Assembly: GCF_046254955.1 (NCBI RefSeq)
Contig: NZ_JBJXRG010000001.1
Coordinates: 1,612,001 to 1,676,000, forward strand
Length of the DNA stretch: 64,000 nt
From: Qipengyuania_C sp046254955
GTDB taxonomy: Bacteria > Pseudomonadota > Alphaproteobacteria > Sphingomonadales > Sphingomonadaceae
Reading direction: 5' to 3'
Below the pieces are notes generated by a model, which did not search any database, had not been told where the DNA came from, and worked only from the letters and a program-made list of their open reading frames with translations. Position 1 is the stretch's first letter; each line of letters begins with the position of its first letter. Position numbers and translations under genes: made by a program. This document shows positions 32,496-41,710 of this stretch, in pieces.

Positions 32496-34007
32496 TCAAC
32501 GCGCCGGGCCGCCAATCGCGGCATCGCGCATCTGCTGCTCGCGTGCCTCCGCCTCCCGCGCGCGCAGGATCTCGACATTTCGTTCGTGGCGTTCGCGAGT
32601 GATCGGATAAAAAAGTAATATCATCGCGCCGACAGACCAAAGCGTGATGATCACCGGAATGTAGTGCTCCAGCAGGCTGTCGATGACGCTGTCCGGTATC
32701 GTCGCGGGATCGGCCTGCTCGGGAAAGGCGGACCATGACAGCACGAGGCCGGCGACAAATATGCCAAGGGCATTCGAACATTGCTGCATAAAGCTAGAAG
32801 CGGAAAAGAACGTGCCGGCGGTATGCGTCCCGGTTTCGACCGCGCTGTCCTCGACCACGTCTGCTAGCATAGCGGCGGTATTGATGAGCGAAATGGTGAT
32901 CATCGCCATGTAGACTGCGCCTATTACGAACAGGGTCGGCACCAGAAGCGGATCGCCCGGGACGAAGAAGAGGTCGAAATAGCTAAGGTACAGCGGGCTG
33001 AGCCCAATCGATATCCCGGTTAGCGCAAAGATCATCGAACTCGCGCGCTTCCCGAGCTTCGTTGAGAAATAGGGTGCGAGCGGAGCAGCGATGGTAGCGG
33101 CGACGAAACTGTCCAGCGTCAACAAGGCGAGATGGCCTGTGTTCAGCTTGAACAGGTAGGTGCCGAAGTAGAGCGTGGTCGCACTGTAGAGACCGATTGC
33201 GGTGAATTTGAACACCCCGAAGCCGAAGATTGCCAGGAAGCCGCGATTGCGAAACGCGGCGAACATTTCGGCGAGATGCTCGCGTAGCGTCATCTTCTCA
33301 TCACCGGGAGAGCCTGCAGCTTGGCGCAAGTAAGGTATCCGGTTCTGCGTGCCGCGCGTGCAGACGATGATCGCGATAAAGATTAGGACCGCGCCGAGCG
33401 TGGCGAAATTGGTGTAGCTCGCCGGATTGAGCTGCCCCTTGGGGAAGGCTTCGCTCTCAATGAATATGAAGGCGAGGCTGAATGCTGTAAAGCCGTATGC
33501 TCCGGCATAGCCGAACCAGTATCTGAGACTGAATAGCTTTGTTCTCTCCGCGTAGACTTCCGTCAGCTCCGGCGCGAGTGCGGAGGCATTGATCTCGAAC
33601 GCGCTGATCGAGGCCCGCGTCGCGGCCGCCATTGCGAAGATCCAGAAGCCCAGTTGCATGTGGCTCAGGCCATCCGGCGGGAACCACGTCAGGAAGAAGA
33701 AGACCGTGGTCGGCAGCGCCGCGGCGTACATGAAGGGGTGACGCCGACCGAGGCGTGAGCGCGTCACATCCGCCCAGCGTCCGAGAAATGGATCGACAAT
33801 TGCGTCAACGAGCAGGGTGCAGGCGAGGGCGGTGCCGACAATGGCTGCCGGAACACCGACAACCTGGTTGAAATAGAGCATAAGGTAGCTGGAAAAGGCC
33901 GCGCTCTTGATGCCATTGGCCATCGCGCCAGCGCCGTAAGCGGCCTTGGTTCCAGCCCCTAACGGCGGAACGACGATATCGACCGGTGCTGTTGCAGTGG
34001 CGCTCAT
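32496..34007 (-). CDS. GPH-type (MelB-like) MFS transporter
   Basis: 503 residues with twelve predicted helices. The opening (AAYGAGAMANGIKSAAFSSYLMLYFNQVVGVPA) and the following DAIVDPFLGRWADVTRSRLGRRHPFMYAAALP carry the GPH-family motifs for cation-coupled uptake, including the DPFLGRWAD signature. The family usually moves sugars or glycosides with Na+ or H+, but in sphingomonads it often sits in catabolic clusters. The start overlaps the stop of the upstream acyl-CoA dehydrogenase as ATGA. Gene order (dehydrogenase, transporter, dehydrogenase pair) points to import of the compound those enzymes process (inference). Confidence 0.85.
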   Translation of the reverse strand: MSATATAPVDIVVPPLGAGTKAAYGAGAMANGIKSAAFSSYLMLYFNQVVGVPAAIVGTALACTLLVDAIVDPFLGRWADVTRSRLGRRHPFMYAAALPTTVFFFLTWFPPDGLSHMQLGFWIFAMAAATRASISAFEINASALAPELTEVYAERTKLFSLRYWFGYAGAYGFTAFSLAFIFIESEAFPKGQLNPASYTNFATLGAVLIFIAIIVCTRGTQNRIPYLRQAAGSPGDEKMTLREHLAEMFAAFRNRGFLAIFGFGVFKFTAIGLYSATTLYFGTYLFKLNTGHLALLTLDSFVAATIAAPLAPYFSTKLGKRASSMIFALTGISIGLSPLYLSYFDLFFVPGDPLLVPTLFVIGAVYMAMITISLINTAAMLADVVEDSAVETGTHTAGTFFSASSFMQQCSNALGIFVAGLVLSWSAFPEQADPATIPDSVIDSLLEHYIPVIITLWSVGAMILLFYPITRERHERNVEILRAREAEAREQQMRDAAIGGPAR

Positions 34008-35308
34008 TCGGCGGCAGCCGCAGCCTCTGCCAGTTCATCGAGCGGATCGTACATCGCGCGCGCCTTGGCGCGTCGCTCGAGCAGCGAATAGTCGGGGAAC
34101 ATCGGGTCCTCGACATCGCGGTAGTCGCGCAGGTGCTGCTTGGCGACCGTGACCTTATGCACTTCGGTCGGCCCATCGGCGATACCCATCACCATCGAAC
34201 CGATGACACTGCCAACAAACGGCATCTCGTTTGATACGCCCAGCGACCCATGGAGATGGACGCAGCGCATCGCGATGTCCCCATAGACCTTGGGCGTGAG
34301 CGCCTTGATCGCGGCTATATCTTTGCGAACCTTGAGATAATCCTGGTATTTGTCGATCATCCAAGCGGTCTTGAGCACGAGCAGCTTGAACTGCTCCAGT
34401 TCGATATAGCTATCGGCAATCTGCATCTGGACCGCCTGGTAATCGGCGATGGTGCCGGTCCGTGTCTTGCGGCTGACGGCGCGTCTGCTCATCGCATCGA
34501 GCAGCCGCTTGCAAGTGCCTACGGTTCGCATCGCGTGGTGTACGCGCCCGCCGCCGAGCCGGGTTTGCGAGATCGCGAAGGCGCTGCCCTGTTCGCCCAG
34601 CAGGTGGTCAGCTGGAACGCGAACGTCGGTATAGCGAATGTAGCTTTCGGAGCCGTCCTCCTGCCCGAATACGCCGACATTGCGGATGATCTCCACGCCC
34701 GGCGTATCGACTGGCACGATGAACATGCTCATCTTCTTGTGCCGCTGGGCATCGGGATCGGTCACCGCCATCACGATCAGGAAATCGGCCCACTTGCCAT
34801 TGGTAGAGAACCATTTCTCGCCGTTGATCTTCCAGTGATTGCCGTCGATCTCGGCCTTAGTGACAAAGGCCGTGGGGTCGGAGCCGCCCTGCGGCTCAGT
34901 CATCGAGAACGCGGAGACAATCTCGTTCTCGAGCAGCGGCTGGAGATAGCGTTCCTTCTGTTCGGGTGTGCCGTAATGCGCGATGATTTCGGCATTGCCG
35001 GTGTCGGGCGCCTGGCATCCAAACACGATCGGAGCGAACGTCGCCCCGCCGAGGATCTCGTTCATGAGGCCGAGCTTGACCTGGCCGTAGCCTTGTCCGC
35101 CAAGCTCCGGGCCCAGATGGCAGGCCCATAGCCCTTTGGCTTTTACTTCCTGCTGGAGCGGCCGGACGAGTTCATTGCGCTTGGGATTCTTGACGTCGTA
35201 GGGGTGGATGCCGAGCAGGCCGAGCGGCTCGACCTTCTCGCGGACGAACTCTTCCATCCAGTCCAGCTTGTCCTGGAACTCAGGGTCGGTCTCGAAATCC
35301 CACGCCAT
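34004..35308 (-). CDS. Acyl-CoA dehydrogenase, ACAD10/11-like
   Basis: 434 residues. Motifs: helical N-terminus (FETDPEFQDKLDWMEEFVREKVEPLG), the strand SAFSMTEPQGGSDPTAFVTKAE with WKINGEKWFSTNG, and the C-terminal MRCVHLHGSLGVSNEMPF...GIADGPTEVHKVTVAKQHL. The ADGPTEVH end matches the ACAD10/11 group, which prefers long or branched chains and has Asp where medium-chain enzymes have catalytic Glu. It lies about 115 bases downstream of kynureninase and overlaps the GPH transporter gene by four bases. It oxidises an acyl-CoA ester to the enoyl-CoA with FAD. Confidence 0.9.
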   Translation of the reverse strand: MAWDFETDPEFQDKLDWMEEFVREKVEPLGLLGIHPYDVKNPKRNELVRPLQQEVKAKGLWACHLGPELGGQGYGQVKLGLMNEILGGATFAPIVFGCQAPDTGNAEIIAHYGTPEQKERYLQPLLENEIVSAFSMTEPQGGSDPTAFVTKAEIDGNHWKINGEKWFSTNGKWADFLIVMAVTDPDAQRHKKMSMFIVPVDTPGVEIIRNVGVFGQEDGSESYIRYTDVRVPADHLLGEQGSAFAISQTRLGGGRVHHAMRTVGTCKRLLDAMSRRAVSRKTRTGTIADYQAVQMQIADSYIELEQFKLLVLKTAWMIDKYQDYLKVRKDIAAIKALTPKVYGDIAMRCVHLHGSLGVSNEMPFVGSVIGSMVMGIADGPTEVHKVTVAKQHLRDYRDVEDPMFPDYSLLERRAKARAMYDPLDELAEAAAAAE

Positions 35309-35423
35309 CCAGCCTCTCCCAAGCTCTTATCTTGACACGAACTCACGAGCATACGCGATTCCGAGTTGGGAGCAATCGATGTGAGAAGAACCGCCGTACC
35401 ACTGCTCGCCGAAGGCCCGGCTG

Positions 35424-36665
35424 TCACGTCACCGCCTTCCGGGTTTGGAAGCGTTCCTCCTGCCATAAGGTTGTTTGCATGACATCGTGCAGCGTTTCGA
35501 CCGCATCCCATACATCAATGTAGCGGGTGTAGAGCGGCGCGAAGCCCATCCGCAGGATATCGGGCGCGCGAAAATCGCCGACCACGCCGCGCTCGATCAG
35601 CGCTTGGCAAATCGCATAGGAATGCTCATGAGCGAATGATACCTGACTGCCGCGCTGCCAAGCTTCGCGGGGGGAGGCAAGCGCGAAACCGAACTTGCTG
35701 CATCGCTGCTCCATCAGCCCGATGTAGAGCTCGCAAAGCGCCCGGCTCTTTGCGAACAGCGCTGGAAGTTCCACACATTGAAATGTCTCGACGCCGCTTT
35801 CCAGCGCGGTCATGGCGAGGATTGGCGGCGTGCCGCACAGGAATCGGTCGATGCCCGCGGCAGGCACGTAATTCTGCTCGAATGCGAATGGCTGCGCATG
35901 GCCGAACCAGCCGGGTAGCGGTGTCTGGAGCGAGTTCTGGAGTTCCTTGCGCACATACAGAAACGCGGGCGCGCCCGGTCCGCCGTTGAGATATTTATAG
36001 CCGCATCCTACGGCGAGATCCGCGCCGCAGTCCCCAAGATCGAGCGGCACCGCACCTGCGCTATGGCTGAGGTCCCACAGGACAAGCGCACCGACAGATC
36101 GTGCAGCCGCATTTACTTCGGTCATATCCAGCATGTGGCCGGTCCGATAATCGACGTGCGTCAGAACAATCAGTGCGGTGGACTCGTCCATCCGGTCTAT
36201 AATCTTACTGCGCTCAGTGGTCCGAACCGACTGACCGCCAGCCTGCTCGCAAACGGATTCGACCAGATAGCGATCGGTTGGAAATCCTGCTGCTTCGACC
36301 AGAAGTGTACTCCGATCCGCCCGCGCAGCGAGCGCTGCATGAACCAGCTTGTAGATGTTGATCGATGTGGAATCGCAGGCGATGACCTCATCAGCGCCCG
36401 CACCAAGGAGCAGGGCGATCTCCGCGCCGATACGCGCCGGAAGTGTCATCCAGTCATGATCGTTCCAGCTGCCGATCAGGCTTTCGCCCCAATGGTCTGT
36501 CACAACCATTTGAAGGTGCTTCACAGTACGTTTCGGCAAAGGCCCAAGCGAATTGCCGTCGAGATAGATGAGCCCATCTGGAATGTGGAACCGTTCGCGG
36601 CAGGCCGAGAGCGGGTCACTCGCGTCCATCGCCAAGACATCTTCGCGCGTGACGTGACCCACCAT
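35424..36665 (-). CDS. kynU: Kynureninase
   Basis: 413 residues, the normal length. PLP-dependent aminotransferase fold type I with FHIPDGLIYLDGNSLGPLP at the N-terminus, SWNDHDWMTLP, DST at 98-100, DLSHSAG (Asp198 and His201) and the PLP-binding lysine in CGYKYLNGGPG (Lys224). It cleaves kynurenine to anthranilate and alanine, or hydroxykynurenine to 3-hydroxyanthranilate, in tryptophan breakdown or NAD synthesis. The start ATG follows directly on the stop of the preceding alpha/beta hydrolase (TGAATG), so the two are translated together. Tryptophan 2,3-dioxygenase and 3-hydroxyanthranilate dioxygenase are not in the window. Confidence 0.94.
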   Translation of the reverse strand: MVGHVTREDVLAMDASDPLSACRERFHIPDGLIYLDGNSLGPLPKRTVKHLQMVVTDHWGESLIGSWNDHDWMTLPARIGAEIALLLGAGADEVIACDSTSINIYKLVHAALAARADRSTLLVEAAGFPTDRYLVESVCEQAGGQSVRTTERSKIIDRMDESTALIVLTHVDYRTGHMLDMTEVNAAARSVGALVLWDLSHSAGAVPLDLGDCGADLAVGCGYKYLNGGPGAPAFLYVRKELQNSLQTPLPGWFGHAQPFAFEQNYVPAAGIDRFLCGTPPILAMTALESGVETFQCVELPALFAKSRALCELYIGLMEQRCSKFGFALASPREAWQRGSQVSFAHEHSYAICQALIERGVVGDFRAPDILRMGFAPLYTRYIDVWDAVETLHDVMQTTLWQEERFQTRKAVT

Positions 36666-37568
36666 TCAGGAGCCTTCGAAGCCAAGCAGATCGAGCGTCG
36701 CTTCGATCACCGCATCCCCTGCCGGCGTGCCCGGCGTGATCAGCTCGAAGTGACCCTGACCGGTGACAGCGGTCGCTTCCGCCGTGTCGCCGGCCGCCCG
36801 TGCCTTGTCCGCATAGCTTTGAGAGTAAGCAGGCGGGGCGATGTTGTCTGCGGCGCTTGCGATCAGTATTTGCTTCACACCCAGCGGCAGCAGTGCTGCA
36901 GGCGAAGTATCGCCAAATGCATCCACCCGGGCAGCGTCGGCCGCGCCGGTCAGCCGCGCGATCGTTCCTTGACCGCATGTGTTGGGGTTCGCGCTGCTTA
37001 TTTCTTCGAGATCGGGCAGTCCGCCGATACTGACTACGCCCGCGAAGCCAAGTGCTTTCGCGCCCTGCAGCGGACTGGTTCCATCAATCTTGTGCTGACC
37101 CGCCAGCCACAGCCCGAGATGCCCGCCGGCTGAATGACCGAAGGCGACAACGCGGTCGAGGTCGAGGCTCTCGGCTTGGCCCCGCTCGCCCAGCAGACGC
37201 GCAGCAGCCGAAACGTCATGGAACGTGCCCGGATAGCCGCCCCCGGGCACATCGATACCGCGATATTCGATATTCCAGACCGCTGCCCCGCGCTCAGTAA
37301 ATGCCTGAGCCATCGCACCCATGATGTCGGCCTTGGCCACTGCTGTTTGCCAGCAACCGCCGTGGATCATGAAGACCACGGGATGTGGGCCTTCGCCTTG
37401 CGGTAGCCAAAGCTCGATACGCTGGAGCTCGTCACCGCCGTAAGAGATTGTCCGTTTTGCCGAAGGCTGTGGAATCTTGAGGAACTCCGCATAGCTCATT
37501 GGATCAGGCGGGCGGGAGCACGAAGTGGTCAGCATTACTGCCAAGGCAATGCAGGACGCGAGAAGCAT
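36666..37568 (-). CDS. Alpha/beta hydrolase, kynurenine-formamidase-like, predicted lipoprotein
   Basis: 300 residues from the ATG at 37568. The first 17 residues form a lipoprotein signal with lipobox LTTSC, so the enzyme is probably anchored outside the cytoplasm. The hydrolase shows the HGGCW oxyanion motif (69-73), the nucleophile elbow GHSAGG with Ser146, and a late GQGHF histidine. HGGxW and the gene order, immediately before kynureninase, suggest N-formylkynurenine formamidase (inference). A lipoprotein form would be odd, because the substrate is normally cytoplasmic. A longer frame (to 37667) exists without the signal in place. Alternative: an esterase unrelated to kynurenine. Confidence 0.75.
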   Translation of the reverse strand: MLLASCIALAVMLTTSCSRPPDPMSYAEFLKIPQPSAKRTISYGGDELQRIELWLPQGEGPHPVVFMIHGGCWQTAVAKADIMGAMAQAFTERGAAVWNIEYRGIDVPGGGYPGTFHDVSAAARLLGERGQAESLDLDRVVAFGHSAGGHLGLWLAGQHKIDGTSPLQGAKALGFAGVVSIGGLPDLEEISSANPNTCGQGTIARLTGAADAARVDAFGDTSPAALLPLGVKQILIASAADNIAPPAYSQSYADKARAAGDTAEATAVTGQGHFELITPGTPAGDAVIEATLDLLGFEGS

Positions 37569-37888
37569 ACTTCGCAAGATCGGGACATGCCTTCCGTACT
37601 CGTGATTGGCGCAAGCGAGAGACTTTAGCCCGCCATATCGCATGAGCAAGGGAACTCTGCTTCGCATCAGCAGAATGATTGATGCGAAGATCGAGCGACA
37701 GACCCCAAAGGCAGGATCGCGCCGGGCGGCTTACTAGAATTGCCACCAATAGCTAATTTGGCAGTGCCGTGAGCCACGCCCTCCTTGTAAGTCGTGGTGA
37801 TGGCCCGGCGGGCTTTCGAAAAGATATCGTCTACGGGCTGCAAGCTCGCGAGGACTCGGTCAGAGATCTCGCTTCGTAGGAGGTAATT
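37569..37888. other. Divergent intergenic region with strong inverted repeat
   Basis: About 320 bases between the formamidase-like hydrolase and the carotenoid oxygenase. It holds the perfect inverted repeat at 37660-37689 and the AGGAGG ribosome site (37878-37883) that fixes the TTG start of the oxygenase. No further gene is seen. Confidence 0.7.
37660..37689. promoter_or_regulatory. Perfect 10-base inverted repeat, candidate operator
   Basis: Arms CTTCGCATCA (37660-37669) and TGATGCGAAG (37680-37689) are exact complements with a 10-base spacer, so their centres are 20 bases apart, two helical turns. It lies between two divergent transcription units, which fits a dimeric regulator such as an AsnC/Lrp, GntR or LysR protein. 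No candidate regulator gene is adjacent. Confidence 0.6.
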
Positions 37889-39211
37889 TTGAACAGCCCC
37901 GATGCAGAGACCCGGCCCAAACCATTCTGGTTAGATGGAAATTTCGCTCCGGTCTTCGAGGAGAGGACCGAGACTTCGCTCAAGGTACGAGGCGAAATTC
38001 CGCGCCATCTCAATGGTCTTTACCTGCGAAATGGGGCCAACCCACCCTCGGGCATGAGCATGGATTGGTTCCTGGGCTGCGGCATGCTCCACGGGGTGAG
38101 GATCGAGAATGGCGAGGCGCTCTGGTACCGCAACCGCTATGTCCAGACGCCCCTGCTCGACGAAGAAATGCCGAGCGCAGAATCGCGCGCCAAGCCGGAA
38201 AACTCGATCGCCAATACGCATGTGATCGAACATGCCGGCAAGATCCTTGCTCTGGCGGAACTCAGCCTGCCGATCGAAATGGATAGTAATCTGGAAACCG
38301 TCGGACCCTACCGCTTTGACGGCAAGCTTGAGCGCAACATGACCGCGCATCCCAAGATCTGTCCGAAGACAGGCGAGATGCTGTTTTTCGGCTATTCGAT
38401 GCGCCCTCCATTTCTGATGTACTATCGCGTCTCTGCAGCCGGAGAGATCGTCCAGGCCGAGGAGATCGAGGTGAAGGGCGCCACCATGATGCACGATTTC
38501 TCGATCACCGAGAACAACGTGATCTTCATGGACCTCCCGATCATTTTCGATTTCGAGATGCGCGCGCAAGGCGGTCTCGGCATCCGTTTCGACGACGACT
38601 ACGGCGCGCGCCTTGGCGTGATGCCGCGTTGCGGCACATCGGCTGATGTGAAGTGGTTCGATATCGATCCTTGCTATGTCTATCACACGCTCAATTCCTA
38701 CGAGGATGGCGACGAGGTCGTGCTCGAAGGCTGCCGTCTGGTCGGTTACATGACAAAGGACATGGTGAAGCCGCCACTGCCCACGCTGCATCGGTGGCGG
38801 ATGAACATGAGGACTGGCGCGGTCCGCGAAGAGGTGATTGACGATCTGGGCGTGGATTTTCCGCGCGTGCCCGATGCGCTGGTAGGCCAGCATCATCGGT
38901 ACGGATACTTTGCACAGTTCGGACAGGATGCGCCAACTGTTGACGCTTTTCACAGATACGACATGACTTCGGGCACTAAGACTTCGCACATCCTGCCGGA
39001 TGGCCGCCAAGGCAGCGAGGCCGCTTTCGTTGCGGGCGAGGGTGGAAGCGAAGACGATGGCTATCTGATGAGCTTTGTCTACGATCCCAGCGAGGATCGC
39101 AGCGACCTCGTCATTCTCGATGCGGCCAATCTGGCCGATGCCCCATTGGCAACCATCGAGTTGCCTGTGCGCGTGCCAGCCGGCTTCCACGGGAGCTGGG
39201 TTAGCAACTAA
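37889..39211 (+). CDS. Carotenoid oxygenase / lignostilbene dioxygenase family protein
   Basis: 440 residues. The seven-bladed propeller of the RPE65/CCO family is marked by four iron-binding histidines, which I place at His154 (TAHPKI), His202 (MMHDFS), His266 (YVYHTLN) and His433 (GFHGSW). The opening block RGEIPRHLNGLYLRNGANPP is also typical. It cleaves a conjugated double bond with O2: apocarotenoids, stilbenes or related phenylpropanoids. The start is TTG at 37889, not ATG: AGGAGG ends five bases before it. The TonB receptor begins 12 bases after its stop, so the pair is an operon, and the receptor may import the oxygenase substrate (inference). Confidence 0.92.
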   Translation: MNSPDAETRPKPFWLDGNFAPVFEERTETSLKVRGEIPRHLNGLYLRNGANPPSGMSMDWFLGCGMLHGVRIENGEALWYRNRYVQTPLLDEEMPSAESRAKPENSIANTHVIEHAGKILALAELSLPIEMDSNLETVGPYRFDGKLERNMTAHPKICPKTGEMLFFGYSMRPPFLMYYRVSAAGEIVQAEEIEVKGATMMHDFSITENNVIFMDLPIIFDFEMRAQGGLGIRFDDDYGARLGVMPRCGTSADVKWFDIDPCYVYHTLNSYEDGDEVVLEGCRLVGYMTKDMVKPPLPTLHRWRMNMRTGAVREEVIDDLGVDFPRVPDALVGQHHRYGYFAQFGQDAPTVDAFHRYDMTSGTKTSHILPDGRQGSEAAFVAGEGGSEDDGYLMSFVYDPSEDRSDLVILDAANLADAPLATIELPVRVPAGFHGSWVSN

Positions 39212-39222
39212 TTTGAGTCAAA

Positions 39223-41700
39223 ATGGGAGGGGAAGACATGCAAGTACCGACTAGGAAGATCACCCGCAGGACAAGCCTACTTTGCGCGACTGGCACAGTT
39301 GTCACCCTTCTTGCCGTGGCAGCACCGGCCCAAGCACAGGACGCGACTGGCCAGGAGGCGGCGAGTTCCACGGCATCCAACGAGATAATCGTCACTGCGC
39401 GTAAGCAGGAAGAATCGCTCCAGGACGCGCCGGTCGCGGTCGCGGTTGTCGGCCAGGAGACCATCAACGATTTCCGCATCGACGAGGCGACCGACCTGAT
39501 GAGCCGGGTTCCAGCGCTTTCCGTGCAGGTCGGCGGTTCGGGCGCGGGTGCCCAGATCGGCATTCGCGGCATCAACTCCTCGAACATCTCGAATGCATTC
39601 GATTCCGCGGTGGCGATCAATGTCGATGGGATCGCTGTCAGCACACAGCGCATCCTGCAGACAGCGTTTTTTGATGTTGCGCAGGTCGAAGTGCTTAAGG
39701 GGCCCCAGCCGCTGTTCTTCGGCAAGTCGACATCCGCAGGCGTGCTGACGCTGCGCAGTGCCGACCCTACGCCGGATTGGGAGATCGCCGGCAAGGCATC
39801 CTATGAGTTCGAGGAAGAAGGGTACACGATCGGCGGTTATGTTTCGGGGCCGCTGTCCGATGCCTGGGGCATCCGCCTAGCTGCAGAATACCAGGACATC
39901 GAGAAGTTCGTCGAGCTGCAGGACAATGTCCCTGCGCTGGATCCGGATAAGGGCCTGACGAATTTCGTCGGCCGACTGACGCTTGCATTCGAGCCGGACG
40001 ACCGGTTCAATGCCAAACTCAAGCTCAATTACAACCGCCAGCGCTCCGAAACGCTCAACGCGTTCACGGACATGTACTGCGGCGGAAACGGCATGGCTGA
40101 ACCGTCATTCCTTGCCGTTTTCGGGGCTGCGTTCGCGCCTACCCATGATTGCAACATCCGCGACAACCGCTTCCCCGGCCCTGATGGCCTGGCGCAGATA
40201 GATTCGCCTCCGGTTGGGCTTGGCCTTGCGGTTGACGATCGCGATCTGACACAGTCTTTCAACGATACCGACCTGTTCTTGGCGAGCCTGGAAGCCAACA
40301 TCGGGATTACCGACGATCTGACGCTTACCTTGCTGTCGGGTTATGTTGATCTCGATAATGTCTATAACGACACCTTCAACTCAACCGGGCAGAATCCCGA
40401 CGGATCGGCAGCCGGGTTCCAGGCGCCGTTTCACAATACACTCCAGCAATTCACACAAGAGGTGCGGCTGGCGAGCGACTTTGACGGCCCGTTCAACTTC
40501 CAATTGGGTGCTTTCTATGAAAGCCGCGAGAGTGGTTTAATCACTGCGCAGAACGCGTTCTTGCCAGCGGCTTTTCTTGGACCTGACCCTGTGACAGGTT
40601 TCACATATGACTGGTTGGCGGATCGTCCGCTATCGGCCGAGGCGGTTTCGATTTATGCCAGCGGATCGCTCGATCTTTCAGATACGCTCAACCTGTCCGG
40701 CGGTGTGCGCTGGACCGATGAGAACAAGGACACGACGATCGGATTCCCTTACGTCCATTCGTTCATTACCACGGTATTTGGTGCGGTTTCCTCCGGTTTC
40801 TTTGTTGGCCCGATCAAGTTCAGCGACAGCAATATCTCGCCCGAAGTGGTCCTGAAATATTCCCCCAACGAAGACCTCAATGTCTATGCTGCATTCAAGA
40901 CCGGCTTCAAATCGGGCGGCGTCGACAACAACACGCTGCCAACTGGGACGGTATTGTTGCTCAACAATCCCGATCCTGCCGTCGCTGAAGCTGCAGCGGA
41001 TTCGCTGCGGTTCGATTCCGAAACGTCGATCGGCGGCGAAATCGGTGTCAGGTCACAGTTTGCTAACCGGACTGTGACGCTCAATGCCACGGTCTTCTAC
41101 TACGTGTTTGACGATCAGCAGATCCAGAACTTCGATGTCAACATCTTCAATTTCTCCACTTTCAACGCTGGTGAAACCACCACGAAGGGGATCGACATTG
41201 ACTGGCGCTGGGTGACGCCGGTTGACGGACTGAACCTGAGCGGCGCAATCGCTTACCTTGATGCGGCATTCAGCGACACGTTCATATCCGTAAACGGCAC
41301 CGACCTCGACGGTCGCGATGCGGCTCGTGCGCCCAAATGGTCGGGCAACGTCGCCATGGATTGGGATATCCCGCTCGGCAATTCGCTCGAGCTGGGTCTC
41401 AATTCGGTGGTCAGCTACACCGACGATTACTTCACCACGACGACCAATCCGACTGCACTCGATCCGGCCACGGGTATCGGCGACTTCGTCCAGGACAGCT
41501 ATTTCCTGGTCGACGCATCGGTCTCGGTGGGCGCTCCCGATGACTCATGGAAGCTCTCGCTGATCGGAACCAACCTGTTCGATACGATCTTCGTCAACAC
41601 ATCGGGCGCGCCGCCTTTCGGCTTCCCCGGAACTGACGATCTCCTGGTGACTCTCAATCGCGGACGGCAAGTGTTCGTCGAAGCGGCGTTCAAGTTCTAG
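39223..41700 (+). CDS. TonB-dependent outer-membrane receptor, partner of the carotenoid oxygenase
   Basis: 825 residues. A signal peptide (ending QAQD) is followed by the plug start EIIVTARKQEESLQDAPVAV, a plug segment VEVLKGPQPLFFGKSTSAGVL, then the long barrel ending FVEAAFKF with the terminal aromatic. Compared with the first receptor it has long surface loops (for example around residues 470-560). Its gene is 12 bases downstream of a carotenoid/stilbene oxygenase. The two likely form an uptake-and-cleavage unit for a hydrophobic conjugated compound (inference). The converging stop of the next gene is 10 bases away. Confidence 0.93.
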   Translation: MGGEDMQVPTRKITRRTSLLCATGTVVTLLAVAAPAQAQDATGQEAASSTASNEIIVTARKQEESLQDAPVAVAVVGQETINDFRIDEATDLMSRVPALSVQVGGSGAGAQIGIRGINSSNISNAFDSAVAINVDGIAVSTQRILQTAFFDVAQVEVLKGPQPLFFGKSTSAGVLTLRSADPTPDWEIAGKASYEFEEEGYTIGGYVSGPLSDAWGIRLAAEYQDIEKFVELQDNVPALDPDKGLTNFVGRLTLAFEPDDRFNAKLKLNYNRQRSETLNAFTDMYCGGNGMAEPSFLAVFGAAFAPTHDCNIRDNRFPGPDGLAQIDSPPVGLGLAVDDRDLTQSFNDTDLFLASLEANIGITDDLTLTLLSGYVDLDNVYNDTFNSTGQNPDGSAAGFQAPFHNTLQQFTQEVRLASDFDGPFNFQLGAFYESRESGLITAQNAFLPAAFLGPDPVTGFTYDWLADRPLSAEAVSIYASGSLDLSDTLNLSGGVRWTDENKDTTIGFPYVHSFITTVFGAVSSGFFVGPIKFSDSNISPEVVLKYSPNEDLNVYAAFKTGFKSGGVDNNTLPTGTVLLLNNPDPAVAEAAADSLRFDSETSIGGEIGVRSQFANRTVTLNATVFYYVFDDQQIQNFDVNIFNFSTFNAGETTTKGIDIDWRWVTPVDGLNLSGAIAYLDAAFSDTFISVNGTDLDGRDAARAPKWSGNVAMDWDIPLGNSLELGLNSVVSYTDDYFTTTTNPTALDPATGIGDFVQDSYFLVDASVSVGAPDDSWKLSLIGTNLFDTIFVNTSGAPPFGFPGTDDLLVTLNRGRQVFVEAAFKF

Positions 41701-41710
41701 GCTGGCCGGG

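Noticed and set aside
36063..37133. Open frame of about 356 codons on the plus strand across kynU and the hydrolase
   Set aside because: Antisense to two genes with clear active-site motifs; no motif of its own.
37931..39190. Open frame of about 420 codons on the minus strand across the carotenoid oxygenase gene
   Set aside because: It mirrors the coding frame of a well-supported gene with all four iron histidines. The opposite frame has no family motif and is a codon-bias shadow.
37889..39211. Carotenoid biosynthesis cluster
   Set aside because: Only a cleavage-type oxygenase is present; no crt genes are in the window.
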